Source of the DNA: Panacagrimonas sp052389915
GTDB lineage: Bacteria > Pseudomonadota > Gammaproteobacteria > Nevskiales > Nevskiaceae
NCBI GenBank assembly: GCA_052389915.1
Contig: JBQTHL010000014.1
Span: 186,001-250,000 of the forward strand
Length of the DNA: 64,000 nt
Reading direction: 5' to 3'
The notes below the pieces were generated by a model, which was given only the letters and a program-made list of their open reading frames with translations, was not told the DNA's origin and ran no database searches. Each line of letters opens with the position of its first letter. Position 1 is the first letter of the stretch. The translations under genes and the position numbers were made by a program. Below, piece by piece: positions 47,027 to 55,094 of this stretch.

Positions 47027-47812
47027 CTAGTCCCGATACCCCGGACTCCGCCGATCCAGCTTGCGCAGCAGACCCGGCCAGGCCAGCAAGCCGTACAGGC
47101 CGCGCGTCACCATCTCCACCTGTTCGCCGATGTTGTCGAGGATGCTCGGCCGCACCGCGTGCATCTCGCGGCCACCGTCCAGCGCGCGCACCTGGATCAT
47201 GCAGGCGGCTTCGAGGAAGTACATGCGCATGAACGCATCTGCGCAGTTCTTGCCCAGCGCGAGCAAGCCGTGGTTGCGCAGCATCATGCTCATCTTGTGG
47301 CCCAGGTCCGCGACCAGTCGCGGCTTCTCGTCTTCGTACAGGGCGATGCCCTCGTAGTCGTGATAGGCCAGCGAGTCGCCCGCGATGACGGCGGTCTGCG
47401 ACAGCGGCAGCAGGCCCTCTTTCTGTGCCGACACGGCAACGCCGTTGATCGAGTGCGTGTGCATGACGCAGACCACGTCCTCGCGTGCTTCGTGGATAGC
47501 GCTGTGAATGGTGAAGCCGGCCGGGTTGATATCGTGCGGCGAGTCCATCAGCTTGCGGCCATGCAGATCGATCTTGACCAGCGAGGACGCGGTGATCTCC
47601 TCGAACATCCAGCCGTAGGGATTGATGAGGAACTGATGCTCCGGCCCGGGCAGCCGCGCGGAGATGTGCGTGAACACCAGATCGTCCCAGCCGTACAGCG
47701 CAACTAGACGATAGGCGGCGGCAAGGTCCACGCGCAGATCCCACTCTTCCTTCGAGACCTGGTCGCGCACCGAAGTGCTGAGATTGAGGCTGGGCATGTG
47801 GGGGGCATTCAT
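47027..47812 (-). CDS. Class II aldolase/adducin family protein
   Basis: 261 residues. Zinc-binding His are visible in MHTHSINGVAVS and later LRNHGLLALGKN; the N-terminal LAAAYRLVALYGWDDLVFTHISARLPG is typical of the family branch that includes many uncharacterised proteins beside degradation clusters. May cut or form a carbon-carbon bond, or act as a decarboxylase. Start at ATG 47812 (MNAPHMPSL). Convergent with the hydrolase across a repeat. Substrate unknown. Confidence 0.88.
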   Translation of the reverse strand: MNAPHMPSLNLSTSVRDQVSKEEWDLRVDLAAAYRLVALYGWDDLVFTHISARLPGPEHQFLINPYGWMFEEITASSLVKIDLHGRKLMDSPHDINPAGFTIHSAIHEAREDVVCVMHTHSINGVAVSAQKEGLLPLSQTAVIAGDSLAYHDYEGIALYEDEKPRLVADLGHKMSMMLRNHGLLALGKNCADAFMRMYFLEAACMIQVRALDGGREMHAVRPSILDNIGEQVEMVTRGLYGLLAWPGLLRKLDRRSPGYRD

Positions 47813-47973
47813 GGTGTTTCTCTTCAACGGGGTCGCTGATCCCACTCTAGTTCAAGCAAGGACGAGAGGCAGCTTGGGACATGCCCTGCACGCTCGACGA
47901 GCTGGCGCAATCGACATTGACCCTGTTGCACCCAGCGACTCCAATCTGCGCTCCGCGATCCTTGGAGTGCTGA

Positions 47974-49242
47974 GTGGCGAAGCGACAAAATCTGATCGAA
48001 GTGCCGGGCGACCTGGGATACATCACGAGCTACGACTCGCGCCGGGAGTGCGCGCCCGGCGAGGCGGAACTGGCCCCGCAGGCCGCGCGCAAAATCTGGT
48101 CGGCGGTGGAAGCCATGTATCGCACCGGCCTGCACCCCGGCATTCAGCTCACGATTCGCCGTCGCGGTCATGTGGTGCTGAATCGCGCCATCGGTCATGC
48201 CAGCGGCAACGGCCCGGACAACTACCGTGCGCCCATGGTTCTGCTCACGCCGGAAACGCCGATCTGCCTCTACTCCGCGTCCAAGTCGATCACCGCGATG
48301 CTCGCGCACAAGATGATCGAGCAGAACAAACTCCAGCTCGACGACCGCGTCGCCGATTACATCCCCGAGTACGCAGCGCAGGGCAAGGGCGCCACGACCC
48401 TGCGCGAGTTGCTCGCCCACCGCGCCGGCATTCCATCGCTGCCGGTGAAGAACGTTGATCCGTCCCTGCTCAGGGATTGGAACGAGGTCATCCGCCTGCT
48501 CTGCGCCGCCAAGCCCAGCTCCGGCCTGGGCCAGCAGCAGTCGTATCACGCCGTGACCGCCGGCTACATCGTGGGCGAACTGGTGCGGCGAGTCAGCGGG
48601 CGCGAACTGCCGCAGGTGCTGCGCGAGGAGTTGGCGGAACCGCTGGGTTGTCGTCATCTCAGTTACGGGCTTGCGCCCGAGAACCGCGCCGGCATGGCAC
48701 TCAATTACTCCACCGGTCCCAAGCTCGGATTTCCGTTGAGCTTCGTCGCCAAGCGCGCGCTGGGCATGGAGTTCGAAAAGCTGGCGCCGCTCGGCAACGA
48801 GGACGCGTTCCTCTCCTCCGTCGTACCGGCCGCGAACATTCATTCCACCGCCGACGATTCATGCCGCTTCTACGAGATGCTGCTCAACGGCGGTGAACTG
48901 GACGGTCGCCGCGTGTTCCAGCCAGAGACCGTGGCGCGGGCCATCCACCCGGTTGGAAAGCTCCAGATTGATCGCATCCTGCTGGTGCCGATCCGCTTCT
49001 CGCCGGGCTTCATCCTCGGCGAAAAGCCTTTCGGCCTTTATGGCGGCAGCTGTCCCAAGGCCTTCGGACACCTGGGCTTCATCAACATCGTGTGCTGGGC
49101 CGACCCGGACCGCGACATCTCCGTGGCGCTGCTCAACACCGGCAAATCGATGGCGGCGGAGAGCATTCCCGCGCTCGGCCGTGTGCTGTGGGCCATCACG
49201 CACCACTGCAAACCCCTGAGGTATCGCCGTCGTGTCCTCTGA
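47974..49242 (+). CDS. Serine hydrolase of the class C beta-lactamase/EstB family
   Basis: 422 residues. Catalytic SASK (LYSASKSITAML) and a Tyr in QQQSYHAVTAGY correspond to SxxK and YxN-type motifs; a HLGF-type segment near the C-terminus (AFGHLGFINIVCW) replaces KTG. No signal peptide, so likely a cytoplasmic esterase rather than a penicillin-binding protein. GTG 47974 has GGAG 6 bases before it. Its stop overlaps the start of the methyltransferase gene, so the two are cotranslated. Confidence 0.88.
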   Translation: MAKRQNLIEVPGDLGYITSYDSRRECAPGEAELAPQAARKIWSAVEAMYRTGLHPGIQLTIRRRGHVVLNRAIGHASGNGPDNYRAPMVLLTPETPICLYSASKSITAMLAHKMIEQNKLQLDDRVADYIPEYAAQGKGATTLRELLAHRAGIPSLPVKNVDPSLLRDWNEVIRLLCAAKPSSGLGQQQSYHAVTAGYIVGELVRRVSGRELPQVLREELAEPLGCRHLSYGLAPENRAGMALNYSTGPKLGFPLSFVAKRALGMEFEKLAPLGNEDAFLSSVVPAANIHSTADDSCRFYEMLLNGGELDGRRVFQPETVARAIHPVGKLQIDRILLVPIRFSPGFILGEKPFGLYGGSCPKAFGHLGFINIVCWADPDRDISVALLNTGKSMAAESIPALGRVLWAITHHCKPLRYRRRVL

Positions 49243-50074
49243 TCGAATCAGTCCCACCGCGCACTACACCGGCTACACCTGGTACCGCAACGGGCTATCG
49301 CATCCCGCGCTGGTGACGCGTGAGGGGCGCGCGATGGTTCATGCCGCACGTCCCTTCTTCGCCGCGGCGCGACGCATCGGCGCGCCCACCCTGGAAGGCA
49401 TTCTGCTGGCGCGCCATCGGCACATCGATGCGCAGCTTGCCGACGCCATCGAGAGCGGCGCGATATCGCAGGTCATCGAGATCGCTGCCGGCCTTTCGCC
49501 GCGCGGCTGGGATTTCAAGCGCAGGTTCGGCACTCGCATCGAGTACATCGAGGCGGATCTTCCGGGCATGGCGGCGCGCAAACTTCGCCTGCTCGAAACG
49601 GCCGGGCTGCTGACCCCCGGTCATCGCGTGGTGGAACTCGACGCGCTGGCCGACGAGGGTGCGCTATCGCTGAAACAGCTTGCGTCTTCGCTCGACTCGA
49701 CGAAGGGCCTGGCCATCATCACCGAGGGTCTGATCAACTACTTTCCGACCACGGCCGTGCTAGGCATGTGGCATCGATTCGCCCGCACACTCGCCGGTTT
49801 CGAAGAGGGACTGTACCTGTCCGACCTGCATCTCGCCGGCGAGAATCGCGGCGCCGGCATTGCGTTGTTCCTGAAAATGCTGTCCACGTTCGTGCGCGGC
49901 AATGTGCACCTGCATTTCGCGTCCGTCGACGAAGCGACCGCTGCCCTGCGCGAAGCGGGTTTCGATCAGACGGATCTGGACAAGCCCCCCGCTCAAGTTG
50001 CGGCCGACGGCTCTATCGACCCCCGAGGCGCCGCGCTGGTGCGTGTGGTGAGGGCCACGACGGGCCTATCCTGA
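49232..50074 (+). CDS. SAM-dependent methyltransferase, leucine carboxyl methyltransferase-like
   Basis: 280 residues. The LCM/PPM1-like fold is suggested by IEIAAGLSPRGWDF (motif I), IEYIEADLPGMAARK (post I), RVVELDALADE and AIITEGLINYF. Such bacterial proteins methylate carboxyl or hydroxyl groups of small molecules. The GTG start lies within the 3' end of the serine hydrolase gene (11-base overlap), which implies a linked but unknown function. Confidence 0.82.
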   Translation: MSSDRISPTAHYTGYTWYRNGLSHPALVTREGRAMVHAARPFFAAARRIGAPTLEGILLARHRHIDAQLADAIESGAISQVIEIAAGLSPRGWDFKRRFGTRIEYIEADLPGMAARKLRLLETAGLLTPGHRVVELDALADEGALSLKQLASSLDSTKGLAIITEGLINYFPTTAVLGMWHRFARTLAGFEEGLYLSDLHLAGENRGAGIALFLKMLSTFVRGNVHLHFASVDEATAALREAGFDQTDLDKPPAQVAADGSIDPRGAALVRVVRATTGLS

Positions 50075-50131
50075 CGACCCGCCTCACGGTGACACGATAG
50101 AATTCGCGGCCCCTCTCGTAGAAGAACACGC

Positions 50132-51139
50132 TTGAAGCCCCAGTCTCAGCACAATCCCTGGCGTCTTTCGGTCGCGCCCATGATGGCCTGGACCGACCGG
50201 TTCTGCCGCAACTTCCATCGCCAGTTTTCCAAGGACGCGCGCCTCTACACCGAGATGCTGACCACCGGCGCGTTGCTGCATGGCGACGCCAACAAGCATC
50301 TGCGGTTCGATGGAATCGAGCATCCGGTTGCCTTGCAGCTCGGTGGCTCCGATCCGGCCGCGCTGGCGCGTTGCGCGGAGATGGGCGAACAGTTCGGCTA
50401 CGACGAGATCAACCTCAATTGCGGCTGCCCTTCGGATCGCGTGCAGACAGGCTGCTTCGGCGCGGTGCTGATGAAGGACGCCGATCTGGTGGCGAGTTGT
50501 ATTACCGCGATGCGCGAAGCGACTTCGCTGCCGGTGACCGTCAAACACCGCATCGGCGTGGATGATCTCGAGGGCTACGACTTCCTGCGCAGCTTCGTCG
50601 AGACCGTTGCCTCAGCAGGCTGCACGACGTTCGTCGTGCATGCGCGCAAGGCCTGGCTGTCGGGTCTTTCGCCGCAGGAGAACCGCGAGATTCCGCCGCT
50701 GGACTACCCGATGGTGTACCGGCTCAAGCAGGACCATCCGGAACTCACCATCGTCATCAACGGCGGCATCAAGACCGTGGCGGAATCCGAACGCCATCTG
50801 CGCCACGTAGATGGTGTGATGATCGGACGCGAAATCTACGACCACCCTTTCCTGCTGGCCGAACTCCAGGCCGTGCTATTCGACGGCGAGGAAGAACCGC
50901 TGCTCGACCGCATCGCGTTCTTCGAGCAGTACGTGCCCTTCATCCAGGCGGAACTGCGCGCCGGCACGCCGCTGGTGCGCATCGCACGCCACATTCTCGG
51001 ACTGTTTCGCGGCCAACCCGGCGGCCGCGCGTTCCGCCGCGTGCTATCCGAAAAAGCGCATCGCCCTGGAGCAGGGCTGGACGTGTTGCGCCACGCCATG
51101 AGCGAGGTCGAGCGCGACGACCTGTCCGAAGCCGCCTGA
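50132..51139 (+). CDS. dusA: tRNA-dihydrouridine(20/20a) synthase DusA
   Basis: 335 residues. FMN enzyme that reduces U20/U20a in tRNA. LSVAPMMAWTDRFCR, NLNCGCPSDRVQTGCFGAVLM (catalytic Cys in GCFG), VKHRIGVDD and VHARKAWLSGLSPQENR are specific to DusA. TTG 50132 is the start because the first ATG would remove the FMN-binding N-terminus. Single gene or first of a unit with the cyclophilin. Confidence 0.96.
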   Translation: MKPQSQHNPWRLSVAPMMAWTDRFCRNFHRQFSKDARLYTEMLTTGALLHGDANKHLRFDGIEHPVALQLGGSDPAALARCAEMGEQFGYDEINLNCGCPSDRVQTGCFGAVLMKDADLVASCITAMREATSLPVTVKHRIGVDDLEGYDFLRSFVETVASAGCTTFVVHARKAWLSGLSPQENREIPPLDYPMVYRLKQDHPELTIVINGGIKTVAESERHLRHVDGVMIGREIYDHPFLLAELQAVLFDGEEEPLLDRIAFFEQYVPFIQAELRAGTPLVRIARHILGLFRGQPGGRAFRRVLSEKAHRPGAGLDVLRHAMSEVERDDLSEAA

Positions 51140-51176
51140 TATTTTTCATCCCCATCGACGAGAAGACCTTTCACCC

Positions 51177-51743
51177 ATGCGCCTGCTCGCCTTCCTGCTG
51201 TCCCTCACTCTTGGAGTTGTCATGACCACTGCACCCGCCCAGCAAACCGCCAAGGTCAAACTGGAAACCAGCCTCGGCGATATCGTGCTGGAACTCGATC
51301 CGGTCAAGGCGCCGAAGTCCGTCGCCAACTTCACGCAGTACGTGAAGGACGGTCACTACGACGGCATCGTGTTTCACCGCGTGATCGCGAATTTCATGAT
51401 CCAGGGCGGCGGCTACGACGAGAAAGGCAAGGAACGCAACACCCGCTCGTCCATCGAGAACGAGGCCAAGAACGGTCTGAAGAACACGCGCGGCACGATC
51501 GCCATGGCGCGCACCAGTGCACCGCATTCGGCCAGCGCGCAGTTCTTCATCAATCACGGCGACAACGGCTTTCTCGACTATCCGGGCCAGGACGGCTGGG
51601 GCTATGCCGTGTTCGGCAAGGTCATCGAGGGCATGGACGTGGTCGACAAGATCGGCACCACGCCCACCGGCAACCTGCCGCCCACCGGCCGCGACGTGCC
51701 CAAGACCGCCGTGGTGATCCGCAAGGCGACCTTGCTGCAGTAA
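51177..51743 (+). CDS. Cyclophilin-type peptidyl-prolyl cis-trans isomerase
   Basis: 188 residues. Bacterial cyclophilin core with FHRVIANFMIQGGG (catalytic Arg), MARTSAPHSASAQFFIN and the closing VFGKVIEGMDVVD. From ATG 51177 there is a signal-like N-terminus (LLAFLLSLTLGVVM), giving a periplasmic PpiA-like enzyme. An internal ATG at 51222 has its own GGAG and would give a cytoplasmic PpiB-like form, so dual localisation is conceivable. It lies 26 bases before lpxH, as ppiB and lpxH are paired in many gammaproteobacteria. Confidence 0.93.
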   Translation: MRLLAFLLSLTLGVVMTTAPAQQTAKVKLETSLGDIVLELDPVKAPKSVANFTQYVKDGHYDGIVFHRVIANFMIQGGGYDEKGKERNTRSSIENEAKNGLKNTRGTIAMARTSAPHSASAQFFINHGDNGFLDYPGQDGWGYAVFGKVIEGMDVVDKIGTTPTGNLPPTGRDVPKTAVVIRKATLLQ

Positions 51744-51769
51744 GTCGCTGCGCGCGGCGCCGGGATGTC

Positions 51770-52555
51770 ATGAAGGAACCGCGCCCGACGCTGTTCCTGT
51801 CGGACCTGCACCTGCCTGTCGAGCCTTCGCCACTGCGCGATCGCTTCCTGCTGTTCCTGCAAGGTCCGGCGCGCGAAGCGGCTGCGGTCTTTATCCTCGG
51901 CGACCTGTTCGAAACCTGGATCGGCGATGACGTCGGCATGCCGTTCTACGAAGCGGAGGTCGCGGGTCTGGCAGCGCTGACGGCGACCGGCGTGCCGGTG
52001 TACTTCCAGCACGGCAATCGCGACTTCATGGTCGGCGCGGCGTTTTTCCGGCGCACCGGCGTGCGGCTGCTGCCCGACCCGCATCGCATCGAGCTGAACG
52101 GCCGCGCAAGTCTGATTTCGCACGGCGACGTGCTCTGCACCGACGACCGCGATTACCAGCGCTGGCGCCGGTTCTCGCGGCTGCGCCCGGTGCAGTGGAT
52201 CTTCCTGCGCCTGCCGCGCGCGCGCCGCGAGAAAATATCCGGTGGCCTGCGCAGCGGCAGCGACCAGGCCAAGCGCAACAAGGCCGAGAACATCATGGAC
52301 GTGAACGCCGCGGCCGTGCGCGCCACCATGACGCGGTTCGACGTCACGCAGTTGATTCACGGCCACACCCATCGGCCGGGGACTTACACGGTGGAACTGC
52401 CCACAGGCTCCGCGCAACGCATCGTGTTGCCGGACTGGCGCGACGAGGTCTGCGACTTCCTGCGTGCGGACGGCTCACGGATCGCGCGCGTGGCGGCCGA
52501 TGAAGCGTCGTCGGTATCGTCGTGCGCGGCCGGCGACTACTCCGGCTCGACTTAG
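51770..52555 (+). CDS. lpxH: UDP-2,3-diacylglucosamine diphosphatase
   Basis: 261 residues. Calcineurin-like metallophosphoesterase of lipid A synthesis, making lipid X. Metal ligands lie in LSDLHL, GDLFETWIGDD, HGNRDFM, ISHGD and HGHTHRPG; RRFSRLRPVQWIFLRLP is the LpxH-specific insert. A C-terminal tail of about 25 residues goes beyond the usual end. Confidence 0.96.
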   Translation: MKEPRPTLFLSDLHLPVEPSPLRDRFLLFLQGPAREAAAVFILGDLFETWIGDDVGMPFYEAEVAGLAALTATGVPVYFQHGNRDFMVGAAFFRRTGVRLLPDPHRIELNGRASLISHGDVLCTDDRDYQRWRRFSRLRPVQWIFLRLPRARREKISGGLRSGSDQAKRNKAENIMDVNAAAVRATMTRFDVTQLIHGHTHRPGTYTVELPTGSAQRIVLPDWRDEVCDFLRADGSRIARVAADEASSVSSCAAGDYSGST

Positions 52556-52644
52556 GGCGGCACTTCTGCAACGACTGTCGCGGGCATGGCACGAGCGCGC
52601 GCCCGCTTGTTCCGCGATAACGGCGCGATCTGCGCTGCTGACTC

Positions 52645-53211
52645 CTATAGCGGACGCCGGGTTCCGATAGACCTGCGCACGCCAGCCAGTTGCCGGCGGT
52701 GTTGCTGGAACACATGACGCACCAGCAGTTCCTCGCAGGCCTCGCCCAGGTCCAGAAAGCGCAACTGCAGCCAGCCCGGTTCGTCGTGCAGCACTTCCGC
52801 CGGCAGGCGCAGTGCGCGCGGCAACAGGCGATGTACCTGGATCGACGCGATCACGTGCGAGCCGGCCTCTGGAATCCCGCCTTCGATCTGCCAGCGCGCA
52901 CCCGCCGCGCTGATCTGCACCAGCCGTTCCCTCGCGGTCTGTGCCTGCATCAATTGCATCGCCAGCAGTTGCAGCACGAGATCGAGCTTGCGCTCCAGCC
53001 TAGCGATATCCAGGCCGCTTTCCTTGTCGTCGTCGGACTTCGCGACCGCGTTGTCCTCGATTGCGAGCAGGCTGGTCAACAGGACCTGGGCTTCATCGAC
53101 GAGTAGCGCATGCAGCGCTTCGTCGGGAGCGGTCTGCAGCAACTCGAACTCGCCGCGCATCCGCTCCGAGTAGTGCGGATGCGCGGCAAACGATTCGCTC
53201 GCATCGCTCAT
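52645..53211 (-). CDS. Flagellar-cluster protein with a divergent PilZ-like domain
   Basis: 188 residues. N-terminal helical half with predicted coiled coil (about 25-95), then a beta-rich half (QISAAGARWQIEGG, LRLPAEVLHDEPG, LQLRFLDLGEACEELL) that resembles a PilZ barrel without a clear RxxxR c-di-GMP motif. It follows fliS by 3 bases; Xanthomonadales carry a PilZ gene in this position. It may tie motility to c-di-GMP or act as a chaperone partner; assigned mainly by context. Confidence 0.6.
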   Translation of the reverse strand: MSDASESFAAHPHYSERMRGEFELLQTAPDEALHALLVDEAQVLLTSLLAIEDNAVAKSDDDKESGLDIARLERKLDLVLQLLAMQLMQAQTARERLVQISAAGARWQIEGGIPEAGSHVIASIQVHRLLPRALRLPAEVLHDEPGWLQLRFLDLGEACEELLVRHVFQQHRRQLAGVRRSIGTRRPL

Positions 53212-53214
53212 GGA

Positions 53215-53616
53215 TCAACGCTCCGCAGGACGCTTCTGCAGCTCGTCCCATCCGCTCTTGATCGGGCGCAGCACGTCCGCCACCTCGTCGAGCATGCGCG
53301 CGTCGTTCGCCGCGTTGGCCTGGGCCAGGTGGCGCAGGCAGAAGTCGTAGAGCGCACCGAGCCGGTCGCTGATCGATCCGGCGTTGCGGTCCAGGCAAAG
53401 GCGCAGGTACTCGATGATCGAGATCGCTGCGGTCACATTCGCCAGCTTGGCTGCGCGATCGCCGTTGCGCGCCGCGCCGGCCGCGCGGGCGATCCGGTCC
53501 AGCGCGCCTTCGAGCAACATCGCCACGAGCTGATGCGGGCTGGCGCTGGACGTGATGCTGTCCACGCTGGATCGCTGGTACTGCCGGATGGCCTGCGCGT
53601 GAAGCATGGCGCCCAT
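53215..53616 (-). CDS. fliS: Flagellar export chaperone FliS
   Basis: 133-residue four-helix protein that binds the C-terminus of flagellin and prevents early polymerisation. HAQAIRQYQRSSVDSITSSASPHQLVAMLLEGALDRIARA is the family signature. Downstream of fliD on the minus strand, but a Cpx-like stress module of the other orientation separates them. Confidence 0.93.
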   Translation of the reverse strand: MGAMLHAQAIRQYQRSSVDSITSSASPHQLVAMLLEGALDRIARAAGAARNGDRAAKLANVTAAISIIEYLRLCLDRNAGSISDRLGALYDFCLRHLAQANAANDARMLDEVADVLRPIKSGWDELQKRPAER

Positions 53617-53692
53617 GTTCGTTCTCGGTTATCGACAAGCAGGGTATCGGCGACGATGGGCGTTACTTGAGGGCGGACCCATCGTCGTCGGC

Positions 53693-53740
53693 GTTGGGCG
53701 GCCCGTGGCCGCCGGGGTCGGCGGGCACGGCCCGCCCTAC
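53693..53740. repeat. REP-like element (GTAGGGCGGCCC type), intergenic copy
   Basis: GGGCGGCCCGTGGCCGCCGG and GGCGGGCACGGCCCGCCCTAC; nearly identical to the copy inside the hybrid kinase gene (34919-34966). Upstream of fliS. Confidence 0.88.
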
Positions 53741-53797
53741 GTCCAAGCCTCTATGGCGGTTACGGAACGCGACACCGCGTCGACGACCGCCCCGTTC

Positions 53798-54268
53798 TCA
53801 TGAGGCCGTGTCGGCGCCGTCCTCGCAATGCTTGCCGCCGCGCTGACGATGCTTGCCGCGCTGATCGCGAAACTTGCTCATCTGCTCTGCGGTGAGGACA
53901 GTGGAAAGCTCTGCCCCGAGTTGCGTGCGTTGCAGGACGCGATCGCGCGCCAGGGTGCCGGCTTCGTCCGCGAGCGCCTGCGAGCGCGAGGTGTAGTCCC
54001 GGCTCTTCGGGTCGAGGGCCTTAAGCGCCTTGAAGTGCGTGCGACTACGTTCGCGCAGTGCGTCCTGCGCCGGACGGCCGCGCTCGAAAATCGCGGCAAC
54101 GCTGGTTTTCTGGCTCGCGTCCAGCGAGAGATGCTCGGCCATTTTCGCCACGGGGTCGCGATGCGGCTTGTCGGCGGCCATCGAGGCACCGCCGCTGGCC
54201 AGCGCCGCGGCCAGCAGCAGGGATGTGAAGCTGCGCGTGAAGAGAGAAGTTTTAGGGGTGAAGTTCAT
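53798..54268 (-). CDS. Spy/CpxP-family periplasmic stress protein
   Basis: 156 residues: signal peptide (about 1-32, ending SMAAD), then a helical domain with LSLDASQKTSV and LTAEQMSKF, the LTxxQ-type motifs of Spy/CpxP. Highly charged C-terminus (KFRDQRGKHRQRGGKH). CpxP inhibits the CpxA sensor and Spy acts as a periplasmic chaperone. It is divergent from a CpxR/CpxA-like pair with a CpxR-type box in between, which supports the CpxP role. AGGAG precedes the ATG. Confidence 0.85.
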   Translation of the reverse strand: MNFTPKTSLFTRSFTSLLLAAALASGGASMAADKPHRDPVAKMAEHLSLDASQKTSVAAIFERGRPAQDALRERSRTHFKALKALDPKSRDYTSRSQALADEAGTLARDRVLQRTQLGAELSTVLTAEQMSKFRDQRGKHRQRGGKHCEDGADTAS

Positions 54269-54345
54269 CGGAAAGCTCCTGGGTGAGGTACCGGATTGGC
54301 AGGGAGATTAAATGCCGATCCAGCGTTAACCTCGCTTGCGCGCCG

Positions 54346-54360
54346 GTAAAGTTCTGTAAA
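54346..54360. promoter_or_regulatory. CpxR-type box between cpxP-like and cpxR-like genes
   Basis: GTAAA-GTTCT-GTAAA is a perfect match to the E. coli CpxR consensus GTAAA-N5-GTAAA. It lies 41 bases before the regulator gene and 77 before the Spy/CpxP gene, so one site may serve both. Confidence 0.82.
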
Positions 54361-54401
54361 CCCCGCTACGCCATCGCGCGACGCGTCGAATACTCTGCGC
54401 C

Positions 54402-55094
54402 ATGCCCTCTGTTCTGATTGCCGACGACGACCGCGAGCTGTGCCGGTTGCTGGCCGACTACCTGTCGCGCCAGGGGCTGGACAGCGAGTCCGTGCACTCC
54501 GCCGAAGCCGCCATCGAGCGACTTCAGATCGCCGGCGCGAAACCCGACGTGCTGGTGCTGGACGTGATGCTGCCAGGGATGGATGGGCTCGCTGCTCTGC
54601 GCCGGATTCGCGAGTTCGAGTCCCTGCCCATCGTCATGCTGTCCGGACGTGGCGAGCCGGTGGATCGCATCGTCGGGCTGGAACTCGGCGCCGACGATTA
54701 CTTGGCCAAGCCCTGCCTGCCGCGTGAACTGCTGGCGCGTATCCAGGCGCTGCTGCGTCGCACGCGCGGCGAAGTCGGGCCGGAGTCCGCGGCCGAATTG
54801 CGCGTGGGAAATCTTCGCTTGCGGCCGTCGGAGCGTCGCGCGCTCTCCGGCGACACGCCGCTATCGCTAACCGCTGCCGAGTTCTCGGTGCTGCTTGAAC
54901 TGGCCCGCCAGGCCGGACAGGCCGTCAGCCGCGAGCGCCTGACGCAGTCCGCACTGCACCGTCCGCTCGAACGTTTTGATCGCGCCATCGACGTGCACGT
55001 GAGCCGCCTGCGGCAGAAGCTGGCCGCGGTCGAAGGCTTGCGCATCGAGGGCATTCGCGGCGCCGGCTATCAGCTCATACAGGAATCGGCGTGA
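54402..55094 (+). CDS. OmpR-family response regulator, CpxR-like
   Basis: 230 residues. Receiver with acidic DDD near residue 9, Asp54 (LVLDVMLPGMDG), IVMLSGRGEPVDRIVG and Lys in DDYLAKPC; winged helix about 125-228 (LTAAEFSVLLELARQAG, RFDRAIDVHVSRLRQKL, RIEGIRGAGYQL). LSGRGEPVDRIVGLELGADDYLAKP is close to the CpxR branch. Its stop overlaps the kinase GTG start (GTGA). Confidence 0.92.
   Translation: MPSVLIADDDRELCRLLADYLSRQGLDSESVHSAEAAIERLQIAGAKPDVLVLDVMLPGMDGLAALRRIREFESLPIVMLSGRGEPVDRIVGLELGADDYLAKPCLPRELLARIQALLRRTRGEVGPESAAELRVGNLRLRPSERRALSGDTPLSLTAAEFSVLLELARQAGQAVSRERLTQSALHRPLERFDRAIDVHVSRLRQKLAAVEGLRIEGIRGAGYQLIQESA

Noticed and set aside
51222..51743. Cytoplasmic-only start for the cyclophilin
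   Set aside because: The internal ATG has a GGAG, but the upstream ATG gives a convincing signal-like segment; both are possible, and the longer was kept.
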